Source of the DNA: RH-AL1 sp965198495
GTDB taxonomy: Bacteria > Pseudomonadota > Alphaproteobacteria > Rhizobiales > Beijerinckiaceae
DNA: 64,000 nucleotides
Direction of reading: 5' to 3'
NCBI GenBank assembly: GCA_965198495.1
Contig: CBDAPL010000001.1
Coordinates: 2,356,001 to 2,420,000 of the forward strand
Below, in pieces: positions 17,048 to 26,843 of this stretch (positions are counted from its first letter, which is position 1; every line of letters starts with the position of its first letter). Made by a program: the position numbers and the translations under genes. The notes under the pieces are model-generated. The model saw only the letters and a program-made list of their open reading frames with translations. It was not told where the DNA came from and ran no database searches.

Positions 17048-19069
17048 GTGACCGCCACCCCGTCATTACAGCGTCACGGCCAGGCGGAGCCGCTCTTCAA
17101 TCTGCCTCGGATCCCGTGGCCTGAGGGAACGGCGTGGTTCGCGTTCCGCACTTGGGTCGCGCTCGCGCTCGCCTACTATGCGGCTTTCTTCCTTGAACTC
17201 GACGGCGCTTCGAGCGCCGGCGTGTGCGTGCTGATTCTGGCGCAGCCGACGCATGGCATGGTGCTCTCGAAAGCCATCTACCGACTCGCCGCGACGATCG
17301 CGGGCGTCATCGTGGCCGTCATTCTCACCGCCCTGTTCCCGCAGGACCGGACGATGTTGCTGGCGAGCTTCGCGGTGATCATGGCGCTGCAGACGGCGCT
17401 CGGCAGCATCCTGCGCGACTTCCGCTCCTACGCCTGCATCCTTGGCGGCTACACGATCGCGATCATCTCGATCCAGAACATCGACGCGCCGACGTCGGCG
17501 TTCTCGAGCTCCGTCAATCGCGTCGCGGCAATCGTCGTGGGCATAGCCGCGATTGCCCTGACGAACGCCCTCCTCGCCGGGCCGGAGGCATCGCGATCGT
17601 TGATTTCCAAGCTGCGCGGCGCGACGAAGGACTCGTTGGCCATGGCGCTGGCCGCGATCGACCAACGCCGCCCGCCCAGCCCCGCCGACTGCATCGCGAT
17701 GAGCGCGACACTGATGCCGTTGCGCAGCGAGATCAGCTTTGCGACACCTGAGAAGCCGAACGGACGCGCGCGCGCGAGAGGCGCACGCAGCGCCCTGCTC
17801 GGCTTGTTCGAGATGATCTCGGCCAGCCAGGCCATCGGCGTCGGCCTCGCGCATCTCGATCGACCATCCACCGTTATCGACGAGGCGCTCGCCATTCTGC
17901 GCAAAGCCTTGCGGTCGCAGAGCCCCGAAAAATGCCTGCCGGTCATCGAGGCGCTGGTCGCCCCGTTGATCGCGGCGGGATCGCTGTCGATCGTCGAGGC
18001 CTTCGTGCTCGACCGCATCTTCTTCATGATCGAGTGCCTTGGCAACGTGCGCGACGGCACGCGATCGCTTCGCACCGGCTGGCGCCCGCGACGCGACGCG
18101 AAGATCCCGGTGCATCAGGATTGGGTCGCGGTAGCCATCAATGCCGCTCGTGTCGTCGCCGCGATCGGCATCGTCGCCGTGTTCTCGATCGCTTCCGGCA
18201 TCCCCGGTACCAACACCGCGATCCTTTTCACGGCGGTTTTCGTGTCCCTGGGCGCGGTCCAGCCCGATCCGAACGTGATGGGCAAATCGGCTTTGTTCGG
18301 CATGCCAGCGGTCGTCATCGCGGGTACGATCTACACGTTCTTCATCTTCCCGATGATCACCGGCTATCCGCTTTTCATCCTCGCGCTCGCACCGCTCGTT
18401 CTGGCCATGTGCTGGTTCGTCAAGATCGGTATGGGGGGCGCCGGATTGATCTTCGGCGTCCAGACGATCGTGCTGATCTCGCCTTCCAACGTCCAGACGA
18501 TCGATCCGCCGACCTTTGTCGACATGGCGACGCAGCTCGCCCTCTCCGGGCTGGCGATCTTCCTGACCTTTCTATTGATTTTACCCGTAAATCCGGCGCG
18601 CCGAAGGCTGCGGCTGGCCCTCGCCACAGGAGACGCGCTGCGCAAGGCGCTGGCGGATGAAAAGCACAAGGAGCAGCCGCGCGCGAGCCTCCAATACGAT
18701 CGGCTCGCTCAGTTCAGGACGTGGCAGCGCGATGAGACGGTGACCTTGGCGAGACGGAAGATACTGGGTCGTCTCATCAACATCGGCAACCTCTCGCTCG
18801 CGGTCCGACGTGCCTGGCGCAGCATCGACCGTGCGCGCGCCGCGGTCGATCCGGCTCTCGACGCCAGGGCGCGGAAAGTCTTGCCGAGCCTAGAACCCGC
18901 CGAAACGTTCGCGCTCGCGAGCGACTATCTCGCGGCCGCCAAGGATGCGGAAGGCCGCGCCGGGCTCGATCTCGCTCATGCCGCCGCGGCGCTCTACGGC
19001 ACCGCGCTCGTCACGACCAGCGAAGCCAGGCTGCTGCTTCACACCGACTTTGCGCGCGGCAAGCCATGA
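17048..19069 (+). CDS. FUSC-family aromatic acid exporter subunit (AaeB-like)
   Basis: Inner-membrane efflux protein with the FUSC/AaeB layout. There is an N-terminal bundle of about five to six TM segments (about residues 30-185), a cytoplasmic region (about 190-355), a second TM bundle (about 365-520) and a cytoplasmic tail. 673 residues fits AaeB. GTG start at 17048 with GAGGAG upstream. Its stop overlaps the next gene by four bases (ATGA). With the following DUF1656 and HlyD-type genes it makes an aaeB-aaeX-aaeA-like three-gene exporter. Aromatic carboxylates are the family substrates; here the substrate is inferred only. Confidence 0.9.
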   Translation: MTATPSLQRHGQAEPLFNLPRIPWPEGTAWFAFRTWVALALAYYAAFFLELDGASSAGVCVLILAQPTHGMVLSKAIYRLAATIAGVIVAVILTALFPQDRTMLLASFAVIMALQTALGSILRDFRSYACILGGYTIAIISIQNIDAPTSAFSSSVNRVAAIVVGIAAIALTNALLAGPEASRSLISKLRGATKDSLAMALAAIDQRRPPSPADCIAMSATLMPLRSEISFATPEKPNGRARARGARSALLGLFEMISASQAIGVGLAHLDRPSTVIDEALAILRKALRSQSPEKCLPVIEALVAPLIAAGSLSIVEAFVLDRIFFMIECLGNVRDGTRSLRTGWRPRRDAKIPVHQDWVAVAINAARVVAAIGIVAVFSIASGIPGTNTAILFTAVFVSLGAVQPDPNVMGKSALFGMPAVVIAGTIYTFFIFPMITGYPLFILALAPLVLAMCWFVKIGMGGAGLIFGVQTIVLISPSNVQTIDPPTFVDMATQLALSGLAIFLTFLLILPVNPARRRLRLALATGDALRKALADEKHKEQPRASLQYDRLAQFRTWQRDETVTLARRKILGRLINIGNLSLAVRRAWRSIDRARAAVDPALDARARKVLPSLEPAETFALASDYLAAAKDAEGRAGLDLAHAAAALYGTALVTTSEARLLLHTDFARGKP

Positions 19070-19257
19070 GGGAATTCGTCGTCGCCGGATTGCTGATCTC
19101 GCCTTTCGTGAAATACGCGCTGATCGCCGGACTGGTCTTCCTCCCAGTCAGGCTCATCCTCGTGCGCTTGAATTTTCAGAAATGGTTCTGGCATCCCCTC
19201 CTCGCCGAGGCGTCCGTCTACATCTGCATCCTCGCAACCCTGAACATCATCGTCTGA
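19066..19257 (+). CDS. DUF1656 small membrane protein (AaeX-like)
   Basis: A 63-residue protein with two predicted membrane helices (ISPFVKYALIAGLVFLPVRL and the C-terminal VYICILATLNIIV). It overlaps the FUSC gene by four bases and precedes the HlyD gene by 13 bases. DUF1656 proteins are the invariable small partner of AaeB/AaeA-type exporters; their function is not established. Confidence 0.9.
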   Translation: MREFVVAGLLISPFVKYALIAGLVFLPVRLILVRLNFQKWFWHPLLAEASVYICILATLNIIV

Positions 19258-19270
19258 GAGGCCTCACGCC

Positions 19271-20206
19271 ATGTTCAAACGCGCACGCGGTGCCATCCGG
19301 GTCTTCCTGACCAGCCTGCTGATCGCGGCGGCGCTTATCGCCACCATCGGCCTTTGGGAGCATTACATGGTCGCGCCCTGGACCCGCGACGGGCAGGTTC
19401 GCGTGCAGGTCGCGACGATCGCTCCGCAAGTGGCGGGGCAGATCGTCGAACTCGAGGCGCGCGACAACCAGTTCGTCCACAAAGGCGACCTGCTCTACGT
19501 CATAGACAAAGCGAACTTCAAGGTCGCGCTCGACATGGCCAACGCGGATGTCGCGAGCAAGAAGGCCGACCTCGACGTCAAGAAGGCGCAGGACGCCAGG
19601 CGCCAGCAGCTGACCACACTGTCGACCTCGATCGAGGAGAAACAGCAGTACGCCGGCAGCTATTCCGTGTCGCAAGGCGCCTATCAGACGGCGCTCGCCA
19701 ACCTCGAACAGGCCAAGGTCAACCTCGATCGCACCGACGTGCGATCGACGGTCAACGGCTACGTCACCAACCTGCAGCTGCGCGTCGGCAACTACGCCAA
19801 CGTCGGCTCGGCTAACATCTCGATCGTCGACAGCGATTCGTTCTGGATCACCGGCTATTTCGAGGAAACCAAGATGGGAAGCTTCAAGGTCGGCGATGCC
19901 GCGAAGGTCTACCTCATGGGTTACGATCAACCGATCAGCGGCCACGTGCAGAGCGTCACGCGCGGCATCTCGGATCAGAACGCGACCGTCAGCACGCAAG
20001 GTCTTCCCTCCGTGCAGGCGGTCTACACCTGGGTGCGGCTGGCGCAGCGCATTCCGGTGCGCGTCGCCATCGATACGGTGCCTGCGGCCATGACCCTGGC
20101 GGCCGGCATGACCGCGACGGTGATCGTGACGCCGCAGCCATCGGAGACACGCTCGGCCTGGGGCGATATCCGCCACCAGGTCGCCGATCTCTTCGGAAGA
20201 AGCTGA
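19271..20206 (+). CDS. HlyD-family periplasmic adaptor (AaeA-like)
   Basis: Membrane-fusion protein. An N-terminal TM anchor lies at about residues 12-30, the first lipoyl half at about 45-85 (VAPQVAGQIVELEARDNQFVHKGD in part), and a short helical hairpin of about 90-150. The second lipoyl half (RTDVRSTVNGYVTNLQLRVGNY) and beta-barrel domain follow. 311 residues matches AaeA. It would link the FUSC exporter to an outer-membrane channel, which is not encoded here. It converges with the DUF72 gene with 10 bases between stops. Confidence 0.92.
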   Translation: MFKRARGAIRVFLTSLLIAAALIATIGLWEHYMVAPWTRDGQVRVQVATIAPQVAGQIVELEARDNQFVHKGDLLYVIDKANFKVALDMANADVASKKADLDVKKAQDARRQQLTTLSTSIEEKQQYAGSYSVSQGAYQTALANLEQAKVNLDRTDVRSTVNGYVTNLQLRVGNYANVGSANISIVDSDSFWITGYFEETKMGSFKVGDAAKVYLMGYDQPISGHVQSVTRGISDQNATVSTQGLPSVQAVYTWVRLAQRIPVRVAIDTVPAAMTLAAGMTATVIVTPQPSETRSAWGDIRHQVADLFGRS

Positions 20207-20216
20207 GCTCTTCCGT

Positions 20217-21020
20217 TCAGCGCGGCAGGGCGGCGATCAAGGCGGCAGCGGCGGCCGGGTTTCGCTCCTTAGCGCCGGAAATCATATAGACGAAACAGTC
20301 CCTCTTCCGCTTGGATGGTGGCTCCGCCAGCATCGGCACGTCGGGCGGCAGCTCGCCGGCGGCGAAGACGCGCAGGCGTGACGCCCAGCTGTCGATCGTC
20401 CCCCTGTCGTAGCCCTCGGGCATTTCCGCCGATGTCGTCTGCAGGCGCAGATAGCAGAAATCGGCCGTGGGATCGGCGATCAGCGGGTAGTCCTCGGAAA
20501 GCGCAAGACAGATCGCCACGCCATGCTTACGGGCGAGCGCGACGAAGACCGGCGATACGAACGTCGCGTGCCGAACCTCCACGACATGGCGCAAGGCCGC
20601 GCCGTCCACTTCGCGCGGCAGCAACTCGAGAAAGCCCGCGATTTCCGTCGGCTCGAACCTTTTCGCCGGCGCGAACTGCCACAGCAAGGGACCGAGCTTG
20701 GGCCCGAGTTCGGTCAGGCCGCTCTCCACGAAGCGGGTGATCGACTCGCCCGCATCGGCAAGATCGCCGCGATTCGTCGCGTACCGGTTCGCCTTCACCG
20801 CGAAGACGAAGTCGTCGGGTGTCTCGTCGGCCCAGCGGCGGAAGGACTTCGGGCTTTGTGTCCGATAGTAGGTCGCGTTGATCTCGATAGACGTCACCTG
20901 GCGGCTGGCGTAGGCGAGTTCTCCCGTCTTCTTGACCTCGCGCGGGTAGAACGTCTCGCGCCATGGCTGGTACGTCCAGCCGCCGATCCCGACCCTGATG
21001 CTTGCTTGCTGATCCGGCAT
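20217..21020 (-). CDS. DUF72 (YecE-like) protein
   Basis: TIM-barrel DUF72 family protein of 267 residues. Recognised by RVGIGGWTYQPWRETFYP at the N-terminus, followed by EINATYYRTQSPKSFRRWADETPDDFVFAVKA and the Tyr/Arg-rich C-terminal DCFVYMISG. Enzymatic function is not established for the family. It is a single gene converging with the exporter operon; the start ATG at 21020 is supported by the family N-terminus. Confidence 0.9.
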   Translation of the reverse strand: MPDQQASIRVGIGGWTYQPWRETFYPREVKKTGELAYASRQVTSIEINATYYRTQSPKSFRRWADETPDDFVFAVKANRYATNRGDLADAGESITRFVESGLTELGPKLGPLLWQFAPAKRFEPTEIAGFLELLPREVDGAALRHVVEVRHATFVSPVFVALARKHGVAICLALSEDYPLIADPTADFCYLRLQTTSAEMPEGYDRGTIDSWASRLRVFAAGELPPDVPMLAEPPSKRKRDCFVYMISGAKERNPAAAAALIAALPR

Positions 21021-21144
21021 CGACTGTCCCTGGAGTTCGGCGCCTCAGTGCTCGCGCGGGCCAAATCTGCTTTGTTGCCGGCGGAGATGATCTTCGCCAC
21101 CAGAATCCTATATCGTCCAGGACGTCTCTTCGGGAAGATGAGCC

Positions 21145-22335
21145 TTGAAAGTCAAAGCGGCCGTCGTGCGCGCCCACGGGGTACCTCTCGTCATCGAGGG
21201 GCTCGATCTCGACGAACCGCGTGCCGGCGAGATCGTCGTGCGTCTCGTCGCCAGCGGGATCACGCAAGCCGACGGCGCGGCATTGGCCGGTCGGCTGCCG
21301 ATGCCGTTGCCCTTCGTCCCCGGCAATGCCGGCGCCGGCATCGTCGAACGCGTCGGCGAGACCGTTATAGGCCTGCAAACGGGTGACGCTGTTCTCCTCA
21401 ACGCGGTCGCTCGCGAGCTCGGCGCTCTCGACCTAGCGGGTCGGCGATCGGACGGATCGGCGCCGTTCTCTGGCGAAGACGGCCTCGTGAACGGCTTCTT
21501 CTTTGGACAATCTTCGTTCGCGACGCACCTGCTCTGCTCCGCCTCGAGCGCGATCAAGCTGCCGGTCGGCGCGCCGCTCGAAGTGCTGGCGGGGCTGCCC
21601 GGCGAAATGCTCCTCGGCGCGGCGGCCGTCGCGAACGTCCTCGCGCTCAAGACCGGCGACACCATCGTGATAACGGGGGCGGACGCCGCCGGCCTCGCCG
21701 CCACCATGATGGCCAGGGCACGCGGCGCCAGCATGATCATCGTCGCCGATCCGCGCGAGGCGCGCCGCGACCTGGCGACGGCGCTCGGCGCGACGGTGGC
21801 CGTACATACCGACGGCGATTTGGCGGCGGTGGTGAAAAGCCTGACCGGCGACGGCGTACGCTTCGCGCTGGAGACCATCGGTCACGCGGCGGCGCGTCAA
21901 GCCTGTCTCGACAGCCTTGCGTCAGGCGGGACACGCGTGATCATCGACCCTTCGTCAGGGCGAATGCTCCCGCGGGACGACCATTCAGCGGACAACGCGG
22001 GGCTCGTGATGCCTCCACTGGAACAGATCGACATGGACGAACTCGTCGCCGAGCTCGTGACGCTGCATGGATCGGGACAGCTGCCGATCGAGAAGCTGGT
22101 GGATTTCTTTCCGTTCGAGTTGGTCAATGACGCGCTCGAAGCTCTAAATACCGCGCGCGTCGTGAAGCCGGTCATCCGGTTCTCGCTCGGCTCGTTCGGC
22201 GATCTCGATCGCGCGTTGACGGAGGGCGCGGCGCGAGAGGCGCCCGACGATCTGCCGACGGACGGGTCGGTGCCGGACAGCGTTCCGGCGCAAGACGAAC
22301 CCGGCGAGGAGCGCCAGCCGTCCGTTCCCGCGTAG
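21145..22335 (+). CDS. MDR-superfamily zinc-type alcohol dehydrogenase / quinone oxidoreductase-like protein
   Basis: Medium-chain dehydrogenase/reductase. The GroES-like N-terminal domain (PRAGEIVVRLVASGITQADG, VPGNAGAGIVERVG) is followed by a Rossmann domain (about residues 165-290). The usual catalytic-zinc cysteine is absent, which points to a zinc-independent NADPH:quinone-reductase-like enzyme. The TTG at 21145 is the only start that keeps the family N-terminus; an ATG at 21138 is out of frame. The final 50 or so residues are an acidic, Pro-rich tail (LPTDGSVPDSVPAQDEPGEE) not typical of the family. Substrate unknown. Confidence 0.85.
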   Translation: MKVKAAVVRAHGVPLVIEGLDLDEPRAGEIVVRLVASGITQADGAALAGRLPMPLPFVPGNAGAGIVERVGETVIGLQTGDAVLLNAVARELGALDLAGRRSDGSAPFSGEDGLVNGFFFGQSSFATHLLCSASSAIKLPVGAPLEVLAGLPGEMLLGAAAVANVLALKTGDTIVITGADAAGLAATMMARARGASMIIVADPREARRDLATALGATVAVHTDGDLAAVVKSLTGDGVRFALETIGHAAARQACLDSLASGGTRVIIDPSSGRMLPRDDHSADNAGLVMPPLEQIDMDELVAELVTLHGSGQLPIEKLVDFFPFELVNDALEALNTARVVKPVIRFSLGSFGDLDRALTEGAAREAPDDLPTDGSVPDSVPAQDEPGEERQPSVPA

Positions 22336-22447
22336 AGCGTCGGACGAAGATCGAGCGTTGGGCGAAGATCGAAGTCGCTCGCGGCGCTCATGCGTCTGGC
22401 TTAAAGCGCCACTCCGCCGGAGTGAGTCCTCGGCATCGGAGGTTGCT

Positions 22448-23689
22448 CTAGCCGACCATCAGCAGAGAGACGAGGCCGCCGCCGTGCCGCTCGATCCGGC
22501 CGGCGATCTCCAGCTCCAGCAGAGCGGAGCGCACCGCCCGGATCGGCAGGTCGACGGCGCGCGCCAGTTCGTCGATCGACACGGGCGCCGGCCCGAGACC
22601 CTCGATGACGCGATCGAGCGGTGCTTCCGGCGCGCTCTGCTCCTCGGCGAGACGGCCGGGAGCCTTGCCCGCTTGTTGCGCGAAGAGATCGCTTGCAGGG
22701 CGCGTTGGATGGCGTTGCCGCTCCGGCGGTCCGGAAAGGTCGAGCTCATCCCAAAGCGGTGCCTGATCGGGCTTGTCGACTTCGGAGAACAGGTCGCCCC
22801 TGCCCGGCACGCGGTCGGCCAGGGCCCGCAGGATATCGTCGACCTCCGCGCAGAAGGTCGCGCCGTCACGGATGAGATCGTTGGTGCCCTCGGCGCGCGG
22901 GTCGAGCGGCGATCCGGGAACGGCGAACACCTCGCGGCCCTGATCGGCGGCGAAGCGCGCGGTGATCAACGATCCCGAACGGCGTGCCGCCTCCACGACG
23001 ACGACGCCGAGCGCCAGGCCGGAGACGAGCCGATTGCGACGCGGGAAGTCGCGCCCTCTCGCCTCCCAGCCAAACGGCATCTCGCTTAGTGCCAGACCAT
23101 CGTCCAAGATCTTCTCCATAAAGGGGCCTTGGTCCGCGGGATAAAGCCTGTCGTGGCCGCCGGCGAGCACCGCGATGGTGCCCGTCGCGAGACTGGCGCG
23201 ATGAGCCCGGCTGTCGATGCCTCTCGCGAAACCCGAGACGATGACGTATCCCGCCTGCGCGAGCCCGCGGGCGAGCCGCTCGGCGAAGGCGAGGCCTGCG
23301 GCGGACGCGTTGCGCGAGCCGACGATGGCGATCGCCGGGCGCGCGAGAACGCCAGCTTGGCCGCGGACAGCGATGACGGCCGGCGCGCTATCGATTTCAC
23401 GCAGCAGCGGCGGATAGCCGACCTCGTCCCGGCAGAGGAAGCGAGCCCCAAGGCCCTTGGCCGTTTCCAGCTCCTGCTCGATATCGGCCACCGACGCGAT
23501 GCGGATCGCGCGGCCCGGATTGCTGTTCCTCAACAGGTCGGGAAGAGCCTCCAGCGCGGCTTCGGCCGAACCAAAGCGCTTGAGCAGAGTCTGAAACGTT
23601 CGCGGCCCGATGTTCTCCGACCGCCAGAGGCGAAGCCAGGCGAAACGCCGCGCCTCGCTGAAGGGCTCTCGCGTGTCGCCCGGCGTCAT
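22448..23689 (-). CDS. dprA: DNA-processing protein DprA
   Basis: RecA-loader in natural transformation, also nearly universal in non-competent bacteria. An N-terminal SAM-like helical region comes first. The Rossmann-like DprA core has AIVGSRNASAAG, then VIVSGFARGIDSRAH and VVEAARRSGSLITARFA. A C-terminal winged helix (SIDELARAVDLPIRAVRSAL) is specific to the longer forms. 413 residues. The ATG overlaps the plsY stop by four bases (ATGA), the conserved plsY-dprA operon of alphaproteobacteria. topA and pyrC, often adjacent in relatives, are not here. Confidence 0.95.
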   Translation of the reverse strand: MTPGDTREPFSEARRFAWLRLWRSENIGPRTFQTLLKRFGSAEAALEALPDLLRNSNPGRAIRIASVADIEQELETAKGLGARFLCRDEVGYPPLLREIDSAPAVIAVRGQAGVLARPAIAIVGSRNASAAGLAFAERLARGLAQAGYVIVSGFARGIDSRAHRASLATGTIAVLAGGHDRLYPADQGPFMEKILDDGLALSEMPFGWEARGRDFPRRNRLVSGLALGVVVVEAARRSGSLITARFAADQGREVFAVPGSPLDPRAEGTNDLIRDGATFCAEVDDILRALADRVPGRGDLFSEVDKPDQAPLWDELDLSGPPERQRHPTRPASDLFAQQAGKAPGRLAEEQSAPEAPLDRVIEGLGPAPVSIDELARAVDLPIRAVRSALLELEIAGRIERHGGGLVSLLMVG

Positions 23690-24300
23690 GCCGCCGGCAC
23701 GGTCTTCTTGCGGCCGATCCTACTCTCCGTGCCATCGAGCATACGCTCGATATTGCCTCGGTGCTTGAGCCACAGCACGCCGGCCAGGAACGCGAAAAGC
23801 GTCGCACCCTCGTTGCGGCCGAGGAACGCGAGAACGAGGGGTGTCACCGCGCTGGCGGCCAAGGCCGCCGCCGAGGAAAACCGGGTGACATAGGCGGTGG
23901 CGAGCCAGACGACGGCGAACACGAGCGCGGCAGGCCAAGCCAACCCGATCAGGCAACCGATGAAGGTCGCGACGCCCTTGCCGCCCTTGAAGCCCAGGAA
24001 GAGCGGAAAGAGATGACCGAAGAAGGCGCCGAGCGCGGTGGCCACCGCCAGGTGGACGGGCGGTGCGCCGTTGTCGAAGTGTGCCGCGATGAGAACGGGG
24101 ATCATTCCCTTGAGGGCGTCGGCTATCAGCGTGAGCGCGGCAAGGTCCTTGCGGCCTGTTCGCAGCACGTTCGTCGCGCCGATGTTCTTCGAGCCGACGC
24201 CGCGTGGATCCTGCGCCCCGGCAAGCCGTGTCACGATGACTCCCGAGGGGATCGAGCCGGCTAAATAGCCGAGAAGGAGCGCAATGACGGAATTAAGCAT
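23686..24300 (-). CDS. plsY: Acyl-phosphate:glycerol-3-phosphate acyltransferase PlsY
   Basis: Integral membrane acyltransferase making lysophosphatidic acid from acyl-phosphate and glycerol 3-phosphate, the first step of phospholipid synthesis. Family motifs are clear: GYLAGSIPSGVIV, then DPRGVGSKNIGATNVLR (glycerol-phosphate binding) and FKGGKGVATFIG. At least five TM segments in 204 residues. First gene of the plsY-dprA pair; divergent from the M23 peptidase gene. Confidence 0.95.
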   Translation of the reverse strand: MLNSVIALLLGYLAGSIPSGVIVTRLAGAQDPRGVGSKNIGATNVLRTGRKDLAALTLIADALKGMIPVLIAAHFDNGAPPVHLAVATALGAFFGHLFPLFLGFKGGKGVATFIGCLIGLAWPAALVFAVVWLATAYVTRFSSAAALAASAVTPLVLAFLGRNEGATLFAFLAGVLWLKHRGNIERMLDGTESRIGRKKTVPAA

Positions 24301-24468
24301 TGAGGCATCCCTGGCCGGAGTAGCTTAACTTCACGACAGAGCCGAGGCAATGCGGACCCGCCAAACGCTCTTCGAGAAGGACCGGATCGGCCAGCGGCCA
24401 GTCCTTGGACGCTTAGCTCGATATTAACCTTAACGTCGTCTTCTCGGCTGGTCCTACCGAGATCGCCG

Positions 24469-25788
24469 ATGGCTTCAGACCATACATACGGGAGCCGACC
24501 CTCCGACGTCGCCTTGACCCTGAGATGGGCTGGGCGCTCGCGCTCGCTTCGGATGAACCGCTGGATCGGCGGTGCCCTTCTCGGCCTGATCCCCCTCCTC
24601 GCCATCTGGTACCTCGGCGCGACGCTCTACGTCGTCTTCCACGACAGGCTTCTCGCCTCGCTGATGGCGCGCCAAACCGACATGCAGTACGCCTACGAAG
24701 ACCGTATCGCCGCGTTGAAGACCGAGCTTGATCGCGAGACGAGCCGCGCTTTGATCGATCGTCACACCCTCGACACGACAATACGCGAGCTCGGCGAACG
24801 CGGCGCGCGGCTCGAGGCGAGGGCGGCGACCATCGACAGTCTCGTCGTCAACGTCGTTCCCGGTTCTTCCATGGCGCGCTCGTCACTGCCGCTGGCAAAA
24901 GGCGAGACGAGTACGCCGCCGGCACCGCGAGCCGATATTCCGTCGGACTTGAGTGTGTTCGATACCGCGACGCCGTTTTCTTCGACGAAGACTTCGCAGC
25001 CCGCCTCGCCCGACCTTCGGCTCGAGAAGTCGATGGACTCGAGTTCTCTGCAGGAGAGCTACGATGGTGACGCGCAAGCCACGCGATCGCGCATGGATCG
25101 GCTCGCGACCGCGCTTTCGCGCGTGGAGGATCGGCAGGCTGGAATCGTCGCTCGTCTTCGCGATCCGGCGATCCGCGCCGTCGAGCGCATGCAACTCGCG
25201 CTGGCCGATACGGGCCTGCCACTCAGCCGCTGGCAGGGGCATTCCCAAAGCGATATCGGTGGGCCTTTCGTACCTTTGCCTTCGAACGCCAATTCCGTGG
25301 AGTTCGGGCAGTCCGTGCAACTCGTTCGTGACGCCGCGACGCAATACGACCGCCTGAGCGCGATCATCGATCGCGTACCGCTGCGCCAACCGGTCGACGG
25401 ACCTCTCGAGGTAACCTCGACGTTCGGCGCTCGGCTCGACCCGTTCTTCGGCCGGCCCGCGATGCACACGGGCATCGACCTTCACGAGACGTATGGCGAC
25501 AAGGTCGCCGCCACCGCGACCGGCATCGTCACGATCGCCGGATCGGAAGGCGGCTACGGCACCATGGTCGAAATCGACCATGGTGGCGGCCTGACGACCC
25601 GCTACGCGCATCTCGCTTCGACCAGCGTTTCAGTCAACCAGCGTGTCGCGGTCGGCGACATCGTCGGCAAGGTCGGCATGACGGGACGCACGACGGGCCC
25701 GCATCTTCATTACGAGACGCGCATCAACGGCGAGCCGGTCAATCCCGTGCGTTTCCTGAAGGCCGGCGCGGCTCTTTTCGCCGAATGA
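24469..25788 (+). CDS. M23-family metallopeptidase with N-terminal TM and coiled coil
   Basis: Membrane-anchored LytM-type protein: TM at about residues 32-54, coiled coil at about 65-125, a Ser/Pro-rich disordered linker, and the peptidase domain in the last 125 residues. Zinc ligands are visible: H and D in HTGIDLHETYG, and HLH in GPHLHYETR. So this copy looks catalytically competent, unlike EnvC-type activators. It probably acts on or controls cleavage of peptidoglycan in the periplasm. It is divergent from plsY and convergent with the GH25 gene. 439 residues. Confidence 0.9.
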   Translation: MASDHTYGSRPSDVALTLRWAGRSRSLRMNRWIGGALLGLIPLLAIWYLGATLYVVFHDRLLASLMARQTDMQYAYEDRIAALKTELDRETSRALIDRHTLDTTIRELGERGARLEARAATIDSLVVNVVPGSSMARSSLPLAKGETSTPPAPRADIPSDLSVFDTATPFSSTKTSQPASPDLRLEKSMDSSSLQESYDGDAQATRSRMDRLATALSRVEDRQAGIVARLRDPAIRAVERMQLALADTGLPLSRWQGHSQSDIGGPFVPLPSNANSVEFGQSVQLVRDAATQYDRLSAIIDRVPLRQPVDGPLEVTSTFGARLDPFFGRPAMHTGIDLHETYGDKVAATATGIVTIAGSEGGYGTMVEIDHGGGLTTRYAHLASTSVSVNQRVAVGDIVGKVGMTGRTTGPHLHYETRINGEPVNPVRFLKAGAALFAE

Positions 25789-25796
25789 GCCGAAGC

Positions 25797-26570
25797 TCAA
25801 CCTTGTCCTTGCGACTGTCGCGTCAGCCAGTTCTGCCAATCATCGAGACTGCCGTAATAGCAATTGCGGTCGACGTAGCCGTGGATACCCGGGACGGAGC
25901 CGGTGGCGGTGTGCTGCCAGAAGTGCCATTGGCGATCGCCGTAGCGGACCGAAGGATAGGCTTTTACGCTGCGCACCCACATCGGATAGTCGGCGAACTC
26001 TCCCTGGAGCACGTCCTTGTGGAAATCGACGGAGGTGTAGATGACCGGGCGCTTGCCGTAGGCCCGCTCCATCGCCTGCAGGATCGTCCGCATGTAACTC
26101 AGCGCCTGCTCGCGCGGAAGCTTGCGCGGACACGTCTTCGAGGTGGGGTTCCACTCGACGTCGAGGACCGGCGGAAGCGCGGTCGGGTCGTTCGGCACGT
26201 TGGCAAGGAACCAGGCCGCCTGTTCTTCGGCCGGACGGCACCAATAGGCGAAGTGATAGGCGCCGCGTCGCACGCCCGCGGCCTGCGCCATCGCCCAGTT
26301 CTGCCGGAACTTCTCGTCGATGTAGTCGCCACCCTCGGTCGCCTTGATCCAGGCGAAGCGGACGCCCGAGTTCGAGACCGCATTCCAGTCGACATCGCCC
26401 TGATATTTGGACACGTCGATGCCCTGGATCGCGAAAGCGAGCGGGGAGGGATAGGGGCTGGTCGGGACGTCGGAATCGCAGGCGGCCAATCCGAGCGTCA
26501 CCAACGTGACGGCGACCGCAGCCAACATGGTCAGCAAACGCCGGGACGGATTGTCAACGCAGGAACTCAT
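25797..26570 (-). CDS. GH25 (Cellosyl/lysozyme-type) glycoside hydrolase lipoprotein
   Basis: Muramidase fold of family 25: IQGIDVSKYQGDVDWNAV begins the domain at about residue 50, and the catalytic DxE is seen as LDVEWN. The C-terminus contains QWHFWQHTATGSVPGIHGYVDRN, a common GH25 ending. The N-terminus has a hydrophobic stretch ending in LAAC, a lipobox, so a cell-envelope lipoprotein is likely. 257 residues. No phage genes are adjacent, so a housekeeping peptidoglycan role is more likely than a prophage endolysin. Confidence 0.9.
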   Translation of the reverse strand: MSSCVDNPSRRLLTMLAAVAVTLVTLGLAACDSDVPTSPYPSPLAFAIQGIDVSKYQGDVDWNAVSNSGVRFAWIKATEGGDYIDEKFRQNWAMAQAAGVRRGAYHFAYWCRPAEEQAAWFLANVPNDPTALPPVLDVEWNPTSKTCPRKLPREQALSYMRTILQAMERAYGKRPVIYTSVDFHKDVLQGEFADYPMWVRSVKAYPSVRYGDRQWHFWQHTATGSVPGIHGYVDRNCYYGSLDDWQNWLTRQSQGQG

Positions 26571-26843
26571 CCCTTCAACTTATCCCCCAGTCCCAAACGC
26601 CCTGTTAACAACGCCGCTCACTACCTAACATGCTTAAAGGCCGGAAAGCGAGATTGTCCCCGCAGCTGTTTCACGGTCCGGTCAGCGTCTCGATCTAAGG
26701 GTCTTGCCGCGACGGCGTGCTGACCGCCGCCGGACGTTGTGCGCCCAAGAGTTCGATCTCACCGAGAGACGCGATCCACGGATCGCGCGCGTGACTTGCC
26801 TGCCACCAAAATAGGTGGTTGGAGAGCGGCCTTCGCCTGATGG

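Noticed and set aside
25797..26570. GH25 enzyme as a prophage endolysin
   Set aside because: It carries a lipobox and has no phage genes around it, so a chromosomal envelope lipoprotein is more likely.
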